From Gnetum montanum (taxonomy: Eukaryota > Streptophyta > Gnetopsida > Gnetales > Gnetaceae): a stretch of DNA of 64,000 nt. How positions within the stretch are numbered: the first letter of the stretch is position 1; every line of letters starts with the position of its first letter. This document shows, one piece after another, positions 11,651 through 23,589 of this stretch. Below the pieces are notes generated by a model. That model was not told the origin of the DNA, made no database searches, and saw nothing but the letters and a program-made list of their open reading frames with translations. A program made the translations under genes and the position numbers. The stretch is taken from NCBI GenBank assembly GCA_015680685.1, contig MNCI01012628.1, positions 441,679 through 505,678 of the forward strand, in the 5' to 3' direction.

Positions 11651-12574
11651 TTTTATTATGATTTTCTTGTATCTTAAAAATTTAGCTAATTTGAGCACTT
11701 CAAGTTGAATCAATTTCCTAGACCTTGGATGCTAAATGAATCTTCCTTGAGGGAGAGGTTAGTATATACTAAGTTAGTAACCTTAGTACTTACTTAGGTT
11801 AAATCAAGGGAAAGTCTTATGGTGGCTAGGTGAAGGCATAATGACTTGAAACACATGTTAGTAAGAATAAATAATCTAATCTTCATAGATCACACATCAT
11901 AAATGAGTCCAAACATTATACAAAAATATAACCAAATTAAATTACCCACTTTATCCATCAAGCTATAAACAAGGATGCTATCATGAAACACACTTAGTTT
12001 TAAATGTGTGAATTATTATCATGTATAATTTTTCAAATTTCTAAACTAGATGCTAAAATGCCATGCACATGCATTTAGTTATTAGTCTTAAAAAAAACTA
12101 TTGATATGAGAGGTTCCACGTAGAACATACCTCTAATATTCTATATACATCAAATAAAGGATCAATGAACCATTGATCAACCTTTCATGTAGGATAATGC
12201 CTATAATGAAAGCCATACTAATGCATCCAAATGTGGATAAAATACCAAACATCTTTGAGGAGCCCAGCTTTAATTGGTCATAGAACTTAGTGCTAACTCT
12301 TGATAATCAATAATCTTATAAGCATCAAAATAAGTATAAATTAAATGTTGATGATGGAAGAACATAACCAATAGTCAATAATTCAAATTAACCAAAACTA
12401 CATCAAGAAGTAGTAATCAACATCAAGATTGAATCCAACAAACCACACAATCCAAGTTGATCAAACAATATGGAATGATATTCAAAAATATTAAAAGATA
12501 TCACATGAAATTACAATGACAAGAAAAAAAATAAAAACTAATAGATATGAAAGAACATAAGCTCACCACATATT

Positions 12575-12960
12575 ATGGTAACTGACCATGCCCTAATCAT
12601 GACTCATTGTATTTGCAGAAATACCATTGGCAAAAACTTTAGCAATAATGGCTTAACCATGACTTGATCATGACTCGACCATGACTAGATCATGGATAGT
12701 AGTTTATTAGAAGCCACTTAAAATAGATCTAAATATCATGAATGCTATAATTGACTAGACCATGACTTTGTAATGACCTGTGGTGACTAATCAAGATCTT
12801 ATTATGACTTATGGAATTGTATTCAAAAATAGAGGCTATAAAATATAGAGAAAAGATTAGAATTAACCATGCCTCATTATGACTCATGGTAGGAGACCAT
12901 GACATAACCACAACTCGTGGTTAGTGTTAGAAGTATTTTCATGACTCATGGTTTTGATGC
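12575..12960. promoter_or_regulatory. ACCATGACTCATGGT motif array with TATA box
   Basis: Around a dozen copies of a CATGACT/AGTCATG word, many forming imperfect palindromes such as accatgactagatcatgg, cluster here on both strands. A TATA-like sequence, ctataaaatatagag, sits at 12836-12850. The layout resembles the U3 promoter part of an LTR, but I could not find LTR ends or a partner. Confidence 0.5.
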
Positions 12961-14159
12961 AAATCTTAAAGAAGGTAGAAAGTAATTCAAAATGATCATA
13001 GAACAACCAAAAATTGAAATGGAATGATGAGGATGTCTTGATAATGAATTATGAATCCTTGAATCAAGAGAAAATTTGACAACAGTTGATGGTATGGAAA
13101 AGAATCCAAATGATTGGTAATTTTATTAAAAACTTGTAAAATGATAATAGCTTGAAATTCAGTAAAATGGTCAAAACCTGATTAAATCTATGGTAAGAAA
13201 AATATAACAACATAAGATATGAGTGTAATGAGAAATATGTACTCCAAAATTGTTAATATGATGAATTCTCACAAAATCTCCTTTTCTTGAAATTGACATA
13301 AATCCGTAAAATTTAGTAAAAAAACCAAACAAATTATACACAAAAAATGAGTAATCCTACACATGGAAATCAAGATCTAGTTTCAATAAAAATTCATAAT
13401 TTAGATAAATCCAACCATGTTGATAATTCAAAACCTATGAACTAAAAGAAATAAAAATAAGATTTTCAATATAAATTACATGGAAAACTAATGTACAAAT
13501 CTATAAACAACATAAAAACTTAGCCATACATTGTTGGCTAGACACACACACGAACTAGAAAAGTATCCACATATTGACATAATCCTTCAATTTGACATCA
13601 CTTGGACATCTAAGAAAATGGATGCCAATGTATCTAGTTGAATGGAATGTGTGATTTTTATTGAAAATCTACTAAAAAATGAACATAGAAAAACTATTCA
13701 TAAGTAGTTTTTTCATCAAATCTAGAATTGGATATTAATTTTTGAAAATTTAAGGTGTTGTATATATTTAGAGACTTATAATTTTTAAAATGATGTTATG
13801 AAAGTTGGTATGCATTAATGAAAACAATGATTTTATCCAAGATTAATTTATTGAAACTTATTCTAGTAAATCTATATTCTAATCAAATAATATTGTTTTA
13901 CTTGCATTAATTTATTGTAATCTTTTAATCTCTACAAATAGAAATAATAGTTTTTCAACTTCAGCCAAAAATATAATGAAAATCATATTCCAGTAAATTT
14001 GATTAATCATTTAATTATAAACATTGATGAAAATTTAAATCAATATTTAAAATGATAATTTTATGAGATATGGATAGAAGTTCCATAAATTATATTATAG
14101 TCTATCAAATAATATAACAAACATTTAAATATCATGTAATGTTCCATTTTTCATAGGTT
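12961..14159. other. No recognised feature
   Basis: Very AT-rich, with no coding signal in any frame and no clear repeat. Confidence 0.5.
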
Positions 14160-16581
14160 ACTAATCTTTGCTACTTGAAATTTTCTTTAGTAGATCTTCT
14201 ATTGCCTCTCTAGCCTTTTTATTTATCTTAACCTTGTTTGTGTCTTTCGATTTTGATACCCATGCATACACTATGTTATTTGAATTTAGAGATATATATC
14301 TCGTAAATATACTAGATTTACATGCAAATCTCTTTCAATCAAATATCTTTTTTTTTTGAATTTTCCTATAGCTTATACTATTTAGCATGCATCTTATTTA
14401 TCTTCCCATCATGTTCATTAATATCCAAATTCACACATTAGCCAACCCATATAATATCTTCATCCTTTCTAGGTGTACAAGAAGCATAATCCCTACATGG
14501 ATATTTGTAAATAAATTAAAAGATGCATTTGGCTTATTTTTTTATTGCCTAATGTACCTTAATTTATTTTCAATGGTATGGTATATTTCATTCTTCTTTG
14601 CACTTTTTCTGAGATGCTTTTCTTTGTTCTAGATCAAAATCCTAAATTAAAATTTGAAGAGGATTCTTGTACATTTTTAAAATCATTTAGCTGCTAGAGA
14701 ATCCTTTGCCAATGTTCAATTTCTTTTTCTCACACTATGTTGTCACTAATTTGGATATTTCTTCTAATCTTCTCATCCTATAATGTAATATAGCTCTGAA
14801 TGCTCTTTGTAATAGTTTCTAATTTCCTTTCATCTATATTTGAATGTGATAGCATAGGCAGTCTTCCATGGAAAGATATGGTTGACCACCTTTTCATATT
14901 CATATGTTAATTCGATTAAAGCAAAATTTCTCCCTAATATTTCTTTTCAATGATATTATTGACATTCTATCGATCACATAAAATCTTATGTCTCTAATTG
15001 GGTGTTTAATTGGATTCAATATATAATCTTTTAGTAGCTTATGAAGTTGTAAACATCCTATGTAAAGTAAGGACTATAAATTTTCCTACTATTAGAGTCT
15101 ACTATACGATATATATTCATAAGCTACGGTAGACTAAATATATCCATTTTCTTATAATTTTTAATAGATGAGAAAATCCTCCATCTATGTCTTCATAAGT
15201 GTAACCAGCATGAAGGAATTGTAATTCAATGACATCGAAAATCCTTCGAGCCATTAGTAAAGATTAAAAACAAAAAAAACCCCATACTTATTTTTATTAT
15301 CCCCATCATAGTTATTGATTTGTAAAAATAAAGTTTCAAGAAGTAGTATGTATTATATTATAATTTCATTTTTCTTTTTGATTTCATCTTTTAGGCTATT
15401 GATGATTGACACAATGGAATTATGAAGTAATGCATAACTATTTGCTAAATGTTCCTCAGTAATATGGCAAAGGGCACCTAGTGGGTTAACCAATAATACA
15501 TCTAAATCATATATGCACTTAGTAAGAGAAGTAATTTTGAATTGAGGTATAATTTTTGCAAAAAATGATGAGAAATAGCCAAATCTTATCATTACCCTTA
15601 CTATAGATTAGTATGCCTATTAATGAAAATTGAAATCTATCTCTTCTTCAAAATCCCTTATGTAGAAGAAGTAATTTGAGCAATGTCATTATGCTTCAAT
15701 TCATCCTATCATGGATTATGCTTAAGTACATATCTAGATATCTTGTTGCTAAATCTTAATGAGCATAGTATGCATGCCTACATACCATTATGTAATCCAA
15801 ATGTAGTGCACATTTTATCTATATGTTTTCCTTTTCAACATATTCATAAGTTGATTTTCTTCTATAATTTAAGTTTTGACATGTTTCAGACACATTAAAT
15901 TATATGCTTTCCTGAATAATACATTTGAAAAATATCTAGAAAACAACGTAGACATTAGGATTTTACTCAAGATAGACATATTCATAGCCTTCATTGTAGG
16001 ATGAAAATAGTTATAAGGAAGAATTGTTTTATTTATTGTCATTGGCAATAATTTTACTAGTGTTGTGGTATTATCCTAAATAATTTTTCTTGATGTATTA
16101 GCACAATGAGAAGCCAAGTATTCTATTAACTTATCAATAACATATATTATAGCTATTTGGTATGCTTTTGGTTTTATCTTTCTAGTATTTCCATGCTTTG
16201 TTATGATAACACCTTTTTTAAAATTGCCCATGTGGTTGTAAAATGTGTTGCATGAAATATTATAAACTAATCTCCATGATGTTTTACATATTTCTTCTCC
16301 ATTGAATCTCATAGTATAAACTGTAATATATCTTTAATCACTTCTTTATTTACATGCAAGTAATTAAAAATGAAGGGTCTTCTCATATTTATATGTATAT
16401 GATGCATTAATATGCTTACTATGGCTAACTCTACTAATGTTATTGTATCAAGACATCCCTTCTTACAACAATGAAGTTTGGTAATAGATTGAGTGGATAA
16501 TACAAAAGAAACTTCAATGGTTTCACTTGATGAATTAATACCACTTGAATCTTCATCAAATAATGGATGTGATTTAGACAT
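14160..16581 (-). pseudogene. Transposase-like protein with GHTHEDID-type motif
   Basis: Minus-strand segments in two or three frames line up with an uncharacterised transposase-like family (I associate it with DUF7869-type proteins, from memory). The N-terminal ORF (16309-16581) has the Cys-rich KLHCCKKGCLD segment, followed by a ~30-residue stretch rich in Asn and aromatic residues. The next ORF (16076-16312) has MRFNGEEICKTSW and a GVIITKHGNT motif. Further on are NKNKYGVFF (about 15285) and GYTYEDIDGGFSHL (about 15165-15206), the counterpart of GHTHEDIDQ.FS in which both His are replaced by Tyr. C-terminal pieces continue to about 14160. Multiple frameshifts and stops make it non-functional. 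No terminal inverted repeats were found. Confidence 0.7.
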
Positions 16582-19099
16582 ATGAGTATGTATTCTTTTC
16601 TTGTAATGACTAGCTTCTATTATAGTATAACATAAAAGATATTATATTTGGTAACTAATTTTATTATCCTTTACTATCTCCGTTTACAAAATAATTTCTT
16701 GAGAAACTTCTAAATGCCTCTTAGGAAATTTTTTCATAGATTCGGAGTCTTTATCCTCAAGGAATTTTACATTCCATATTACCATAGAGAGCATTTGTTC
16801 TCTTAAAAAAAGAAAGCACCATAATCATTGTAAATATATTATACAAAAATGCAAAATTCTAATACTTCCAATTGAATATGATTTGATAGACTATACTCAG
16901 TCTTATAGCTATCTTACATTGAATCTCCTTCTTTAGTACAATATATTATCCATCTTAGAATATGACTGTAACATGTTATACAATCATTGGTTTTGTAACT
17001 AATCGAGAGTTTTTGCAACCACTTGTAAACAAGTAATAACAGAAAGGTGTGATTCATATACCATTAGCCATCACGACCTTTCCATGTAAGGTAAGTAGAA
17101 ATTAATTAATTATGAAAAAAGTTTGTAAAAAAATGTGTTGAACAATTGGAGACCAAGAAGATAGGAAGTACAAGTAATGATGAATCATTATAGATGGTAT
17201 TGATCATAACATTATGTAGAAGGCATTCAGATTCAAGATAAAAAAGAACAATAAATATATATCGAAAGAAATTAAAGTAGTCTAAAACAATAAGTATAAC
17301 AAAATATAGAAGTTATTATGATTGATAAAATTTTTAATGACCATTTAGGAAACTAAAAGGTTAACAAGTAACTCATAAGGAAAGAATTGAAGAAGGATCT
17401 AGTTTCCTAAACAAAAGAGAAGGACTAAGGTGTGTCATTTGTAATTTGGTGTAGTTTCCTAAAGAGGAAGAGAAAGCTATTTAGAAGGTTACAATGGAGT
17501 AAAGGAAATAAGATAGTAGTCCATAATAAACCAAGCAGTGAATTGCTAAAGGAAACCATGAGAGCCGAGCCTACATAAGACTGACCAACTAGAAACATTC
17601 CTAAGAAGACCTATCACAAATAATAGGAAAAGGTAGGCATTGCAAGAATGTAGCTAACAAGAATATGTTACAAAAAATAGATTTATTATAAGTAATCCAA
17701 ATACCAAGAGTGATAGCTAAATACACAATATGTGATTGTGAAAGATGTATAATTAAGAATTTTTTAATTGATAAATCATATGTTAAGTTTCCTCATAATC
17801 TAAAAGATCCTTGTAAATTAGAGTTATCCAATGTAAAACTAAACTCTAACATGGTATTAAAGTAATTGAAAATTGGTTAGGAGAACAATTCATTATGGAG
17901 TGGACCAAAATAGAATGATAATTACTAAAATAAGAGTAAAGTTATGTGTTAAGAAGTTATAAGGATTCGTAAAAGGATAGTTATATAAGAAAAGTTTCTA
18001 TAATAGTTAATAAATTTAGCATTATATAAGGAGGTAGGATTATAAGAGATAAGAGCATAGGTTAATGTATTACAGAGCATAAGAAAGTATAAAGATAAAA
18101 GTATAGTAGAAGGGTAGACTAACACATGGAGTAAGTTTGTGATTAGACGAGGCTCTTGAAAATGGCCATAGAAAGAATGCTAAAATATTATACAATGTCA
18201 ACAGACAAGAGAAATAACACAATATCATTTGCTTCTCAATAATCATATGAATTATATTATATACATACTTATATGAATGGAATACTAGATGGATGAGTTA
18301 CTATAATATTTGAAAGTAGAGGAAGACTCTAAAAAAACTATGAAAAAAGGGAGATGTGGCAACAATAACAAAAATAGGCTAGCAAAGAGACCTTATGATT
18401 GTAATCAGAGGTCTAAATAAAAGCCTTGATATCCTAAGCCCTAAAGGAATGACTCCTCAAAACCATATTATCCTAAATTACATGATGCCAAGCATATTTT
18501 TTGTAGTGTAGTAACAAAATAAGTTAAGTTATTGTGAAAGTTAACTTGAATCTTTTAAAATCATGTATTCTAAAGAAACAAAATAAAAAAAAAGTATTTT
18601 CATTATAAATTTTGATGCTACAAATAGTTATCATCATAAACATTAATTACATTATTGATAACATGAGTTGTGATGAATATCACAAGAAAAAGATGAAAAT
18701 TTCTAAATTTGTAATCCAAAGTAAGGGTTTAAGCACATTTAGAGTAAGATTTTTCAGTGCATTTAGCAAGAATATCCATTAGATAAATTTATGAAATCAA
18801 TCCATGCTAGTTTCAAGTGAAAGAATAAGCATCACATTTGAAATTAAGATGAATCTAGAAAAGAAGATTTACTACGATGTAATTTTGGTTGATAAGGAAG
18901 CCGTTGTGATGCCAAATATAAATCCTAATTGCAAAAATCTCAAGTTGAAGCATGTAATAATCTACAACTCAAATATTATATAATAAAGAGTGGAACCAAA
19001 GGTGTAAGACAAATTAAAGGTAGTTATCATGGGCAATTATGCATAATTTAAGCTTTCAACTTTCAAGTTGATGATTGAAGAAGAGATGAACTAGTCACT
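16582..19099. other. No confident feature
   Basis: AT-rich. A weak plus-strand stretch at 18310-18510 is rich in Lys, Asn, Arg and Pro (KRPYDCNQRSK-like) and could be a gag tail, but it is too decayed to call. Confidence 0.35.
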
Positions 19100-20912
19100 A
19101 AGGATCTACTCCAATGGTGTAACAAAAATATTTTATCTAAGAAAGTCTACTTAAATGCCCATATCTTAGGAAGTTATGCATTTTAGAGCCTATGATAAGA
19201 ATGTCGACCTACCATTTTTCAATAGTTGTTTAATTAATTGTAAAGACCTATTGTTGCATTTATTTCCAAGCAATCTCTAGAATATTATAGATTAATTGTT
19301 TGAATAAATATAGACCTATTGGTAGAACTTTTCCATTCTAGGTGTAAAATTCATAATAAATGGATGGATTACATTGATCATCACATTACAATCTAGTGGG
19401 ATACCATCAAGATCCTGTATTATATTCAAGCTTGAAATATAAAGCACACATGGATAAGAATCATAGTGAATAACTTCTATCATGTACTTAAAAAACTTAA
19501 TGAGAGTACTAGTGGCAAATTTAGTTTTGGAGGGCTACTTACACTACTAGAAAAGAGATTTTGCAATAAGTGGGTTCTTGTTCTACTACAAGAATGTGTT
19601 GTAATTCATGTTCTTTTGGTAAAGAAAGAGCTTAAAAATTCCAATAATCTTTGAAAAATAGACTTACAGAATATACCAACATTAGATCATTATCTAAGAA
19701 ATCATCCAAACACATGTTAACATTTACTTTTGAAGGAGTAGGTACTACGTAGAAGTTTAGGACTCATATGTTGTTCATAAGACTACATCAGATAAGGAGA
19801 AGGTCATAGGTGATCTATTTTTTTATTCCTTCTTGAAATTATTCTAATACTATAGATATTGATTTTTGTACAAGCTTTACAATTTTTGATATTACTACTT
19901 TAGCTAGTCATCATAAATTCATAGGCATAATTGAAGCATCACATAGTTTAAGGGCATACATTGACTTAATGTCAACCAGTACTTATCAATTATTAGGAGC
20001 ACAAAATTGGTTATCATTTATATGAATTCATTATTCTTATGAATACCATAGCAATAAGAAGTTTTGTAAAGAGTTGGTTGAATATTGAAGTAAAAATGTT
20101 GATGATGCAATAAAAAAAGGAGTGAAGTATTGTTTGGACACTAGGAAGCCAAATGTACTAAATAATAATGAAATCGCAAGAGCTGGTATGCATCTCTTTT
20201 TTGAATCTATGATCCATTATGTAGCATTTAGGAAAGTAGAGGATAAAAAATGATGAAATTTACTAGCTATTAAGAACTTATTACTAATAGAGAAGGAAAA
20301 AGATCAAAGAAAAACTATTTGCAAACTCAGATAAATAAATATGATAAAATGAAATTATATTTTCAAAAGTTTGCATAGATAGTGAAATAATACAAGTTAT
20401 ATATGAAGGAAAAATTACAGCTATTAGAGTAAGAACCAAGTCAGGGAGCTCTATCTATGAAAGGATTAGATGAAGAAGTTACAAAGATTAAGGAGTAGCA
20501 TTTACAAGAAAAGTAAGAGCTTCAAAATAAAGCTTGATAATTGAAGAAAGAAATTAAATATCTTCATAAAACCAATAAAGAATTAGTGATAGAGATCAAA
20601 CATTATAGGTTAATACCTAAGAAGTCAAGAAGAGGATATATGTCACTAATTTTTTAGTAGAAGAATAGCAACAATAGCTCATCTTAAAGGAAGATGAAGT
20701 CAAGGCTTATTAGGAAGAACTAGAAAAGTTTCGAAGGGAGATGTAAGCACTAAAGATATTCATTTCACAACAACAACTTGTAGTGGTACATCCAAACTCA
20801 TTAGTGGATGTAATAGAAGCTAAATTACTTCCTTCCTCCACTTCTGAATCATCTTCTTATCTTGTTCCTATTCTTGATGTTTCACAAGAAATTCAAAAAT
20901 TGTAGAATAACA
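19100..20912 (+). pseudogene. Unrecognised coding remnant with coiled coil
   Basis: Open segments on the plus strand include 19466-19654 (MNNFYHVLKKLNESTSGKFS...). A long Lys/Glu/Leu-rich coiled-coil stretch lies at about 20380-20640 (LKKEIKYLHKTNKELVIEIK). A final well-preserved segment at about 20700-20912 reads EELEKFRREM and VVVHPNSLVDVIEAKLLPSS before a TAG stop. Most internal stops are TAG. I do not recognise the family. The size and coil suggest an element-encoded structural protein, as at 1-1202 and 3500-5640. The 3' LTR of Tat-like copy A inserted just downstream. Confidence 0.4.
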
Positions 20913-21317
20913 ACCATCATCCTAGTCATCCCTTATAATCGAGATGGAGTTCACACTATCCATATTCCAAATTAGGACTTCATGATGTAGTATTCCTTTT
21001 ATAGATTAATGAAGAATAGAAGTTTCTTGTACCTAATGTGGTGATTAAAAAATTCAATTGTTGGAAGATCCAGAATTCCAACGCAATAGCTTTAACATTG
21101 AATCACCAAGGCCTTCAAAAAATGGGATCTAAGGTACCCTAGATGGTCTAGTAGATCACCCAAGAACTTGGAAAATGTAAAAAATGAGGTTAGAACAATA
21201 AAAATGCAATGCAGATTTGAGAAAATAAATGCATTGAAATGGAACAAATAAATCTATCTTGCACACAAAAATAATTGTAAACTTTATTTTAAAAGAAATA
21301 AATAATGGTTTAAGAAA

Positions 21318-21589
21318 TGTGTATAATATGTGCTTGGAACAACAAGTGGTTCTCTTTTGTGGGGGTTTAGATTCTATTGAAATTGGTGGCTCCACAATTT
21401 AGATGTTTTGCAACTTCCAATGCTATCGAATTGTGTTGCTCTTCACACTAGATTGTGTATAATATGTGCTTGGAACAACAAGTGGTTCTCTTTTGTGGGG
21501 GTTTAGATTCTATTGAAATTGGTGGCTCCACAATTTAGATGTTTTGCAACTTCCAATGCTATCGAATTGTGTTACTCTCCACACTAGAT
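21318..21589. repeat. 136-bp tandem duplication within LTR A
   Basis: The block starting tgtgtataatatgtgcttgg at 21318 is repeated from 21454 with only a few base changes. It is a recent duplication inside the 3' LTR, absent from the copy B LTRs. Confidence 0.85.
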
Positions 21590-21610
21590 TTGCAATGTTG
21601 GGTATATGGA

Positions 21611-21644
21611 GGGTGTGGAGGGAGGGGTGGGAGGGTTGGGGTGG
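21611..21644 (+). other. G-quadruplex-type G-rich tract
   Basis: Six runs of three or four G in 34 bp with loops of 1-6 bases fit the G4 consensus. It lies within LTR A, downstream of the TATA-like box in the element's sense. Confidence 0.75.
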
Positions 21645-21944
21645 AATGTAACAATAGCTATGGAGGTTTCAAAAAGCTCTATGTGTTCAAAGCTCTTGAA
21701 TGCCAAAAATGGCTGAAAATTGCAAAGTATGAAAATGCCAAAATTGTGAAACCCATACATGGTGTTGTGGCTTGGGTTTTATAATGTTTTGGCCATAAAT
21801 TTGGTTGTATATTGGCTATAAATTAGCTATAAATTTTGACAAATTTTTGTTTGTGTAGGTATGTTGGGTGTCCAAATCTAGGGGATTACTATGTATGGTA
21901 AGTGTCATACCCCCATGGTCATTCCATTGATGAGAAATAATAAT

Positions 21945-22290
21945 GAGGGATGACATCCACACTAGGGGGATAACACCCATGTTGGGGGGATGACATCGAT
22001 CCTGGGGAGATGACATCCACACTAGGGGGATGGCATCCATCCTAGGGGAATGACATCTACACTTTGGGGATGGAATCCATGCTAGGGGGATGACATCCAC
22101 GCTAGGAGTAGGTGAGTTATATTCTCATGCATCCACACTGGGGGAATGCCATCCATGCTGGGAGTAGGTGAGTTATACCTCCATGCATCCATGCTAAGGG
22201 GATGACATCCACGTTGGGGGGAGGTGAGTTATAATCCCATGCATCCATGTAGGGGGTAGGTGAGTTATATCCCATTGCATGCATCTCTAG
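21945..22290. repeat. 20-bp GGGGATGACATCCACACTAG minisatellite
   Basis: About eight near-tandem 20-bp units run from 21945 to about 22100. They then merge into a higher-order pattern in which gatgcatcc units alternate with gtaggtgagttata (about four rounds). It lies in the U3-side part of LTR A. On the minus strand it is open and reads as repeated VIPLVWMSS-type units, but this is a by-product of the repeat. Confidence 0.85.
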
Positions 22291-22572
22291 CGTAGAGAAT
22301 TCTATACCCCCAGAAAACCCATCAAAATGATAATTTCACATTCCAAAAGGCATTTTTAACCTCCCCAAGCCCAAATATGGACATTACATAGCTTTTTTTA
22401 CTTGAGGGATGTGGCTTTAACAACTTATGAGGCATTTTTAGCCTCAAAAGTATAAAGTATATGAAACTGCACTGCATGGATTGCACTCTTCACATTTACA
22501 ATGAATTTTAAGCCTTGGGTTTCATGAGGTAAAGGCTACAAAGGTTGCAACATGCATTTTTGCTAGTGTTTC

Positions 22573-22592
22573 ATTGGCCCCTCTTTATTGGT
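22573..22592 (-). other. Polypurine tract of copy A
   Basis: Minus strand AATAAAGAGGGGCCAA directly precedes the LTR start TGAAACACTAGC. The same arrangement occurs in copy B. Confidence 0.6.
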
Positions 22593-23558
22593 GTGTGGAG
22601 GATTAACCCAAGAGGCACTGACAAAGAATACAAAACACCATTGTAGGTCCATCACTGACATTCCCTTTCTATGCTGGATTCAATCATGTCGAACCATGCT
22701 AAAGAGTGCTTGTGATGATGGGGTAAGGCTATGATGAGGAAATGGTAATGAGGTCATAGGGAAGTGGTCATGAAGGTTGACAATGCATTTCATAGTTGAC
22801 ATCATGATTATAACACCGACATGTTGGTTAATCAGTGGTATTGTCACTTCATGGTTTGAAGTGTGGTTTACTTGGTAGATGCATTTGAGGAACCATCACC
22901 TTGCTTCAAGGTTTCTTTGGCCATTAGGATCCTCCATTTGCTTGTTTTAAGCTATTAATTTATTCGTTTTGTTTTCATTGGTCATTTTATCTTCTTGGCA
23001 ATTTGTTTCCCCATTGTCTTTTTTTGGGTGAAACCTTCATTGGGTTTCTTTGCCAAGGCCTATTTGATTTTATTTTCTTGTTGAATAAGGTGTGTTACCT
23101 CTAGTAGACTGAATGGTGGAGCATGATGAAGGAGATATCACATGGCCATAATGTTTGAGTGTTAGAAATTGGTCATCATTGTTGTTCAAGGGTAAGGAAG
23201 GTTATAATTAGGTCATGGGGTTGGGTTCAAGGAATGGTGATAGTAGGAATAGGAATAAGATAAGCATTCTTGGAATAGTAGGACAAACTCACTAGATCTT
23301 GTACATTGAGGTCAAATGGTGACTTACTACCATAATGAGTTGCATCTTTGTCATGACTCCATGCTTCATCCTACAAGTAGAACTTCAAGAGGACAAGAAA
23401 ACCAATCAATGAAAGCATGTTGTTACAAAGTAATGCATAGGACTACATGAGACAACCAACAAACTAGGTCACGATAGGTTACCATTGTTATAGCATAGGG
23501 AAATCTATGCAATGTGCATCAAATTCACAAAGTTTTGCAGCTCGTTGATTGTGCCAAA

Positions 23559-23589
<31 letters not shown>

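Larger units (their letters stand above)
21037..22572 (-). mobile_element. 3' LTR of Tat-like copy A
   Basis: The low end (tgtggtgattaaaaaattcaattgttgga...) aligns with the LTR of copy B at 34428 (tgtagtgataaaacaaatctttgttgga...). The high end finishes in gtgtttca, like gtgcttca at 35394, directly before a polypurine tract. It is 1536 bp against 967 bp in copy B. The extra length comes from a 136-bp tandem duplication, a G-rich tract and a 20-bp minisatellite. A TATA-like ttataaaaccc on the minus strand lies at about 21774. The matching 5' LTR beyond 31721 was not found. Confidence 0.7.

Noticed and set aside
21900-21920. cataccccc tract as polypurine tract marking an LTR start at about 21907
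   Set aside because: Alignment with copy B places the LTR end at 22572 beside a better polypurine tract; this tract lies inside the LTR.
21816-22100. 94-codon minus ORF with VIPLVWMSS repeats as a repeat protein
   Set aside because: By-product of the 20-bp minisatellite.
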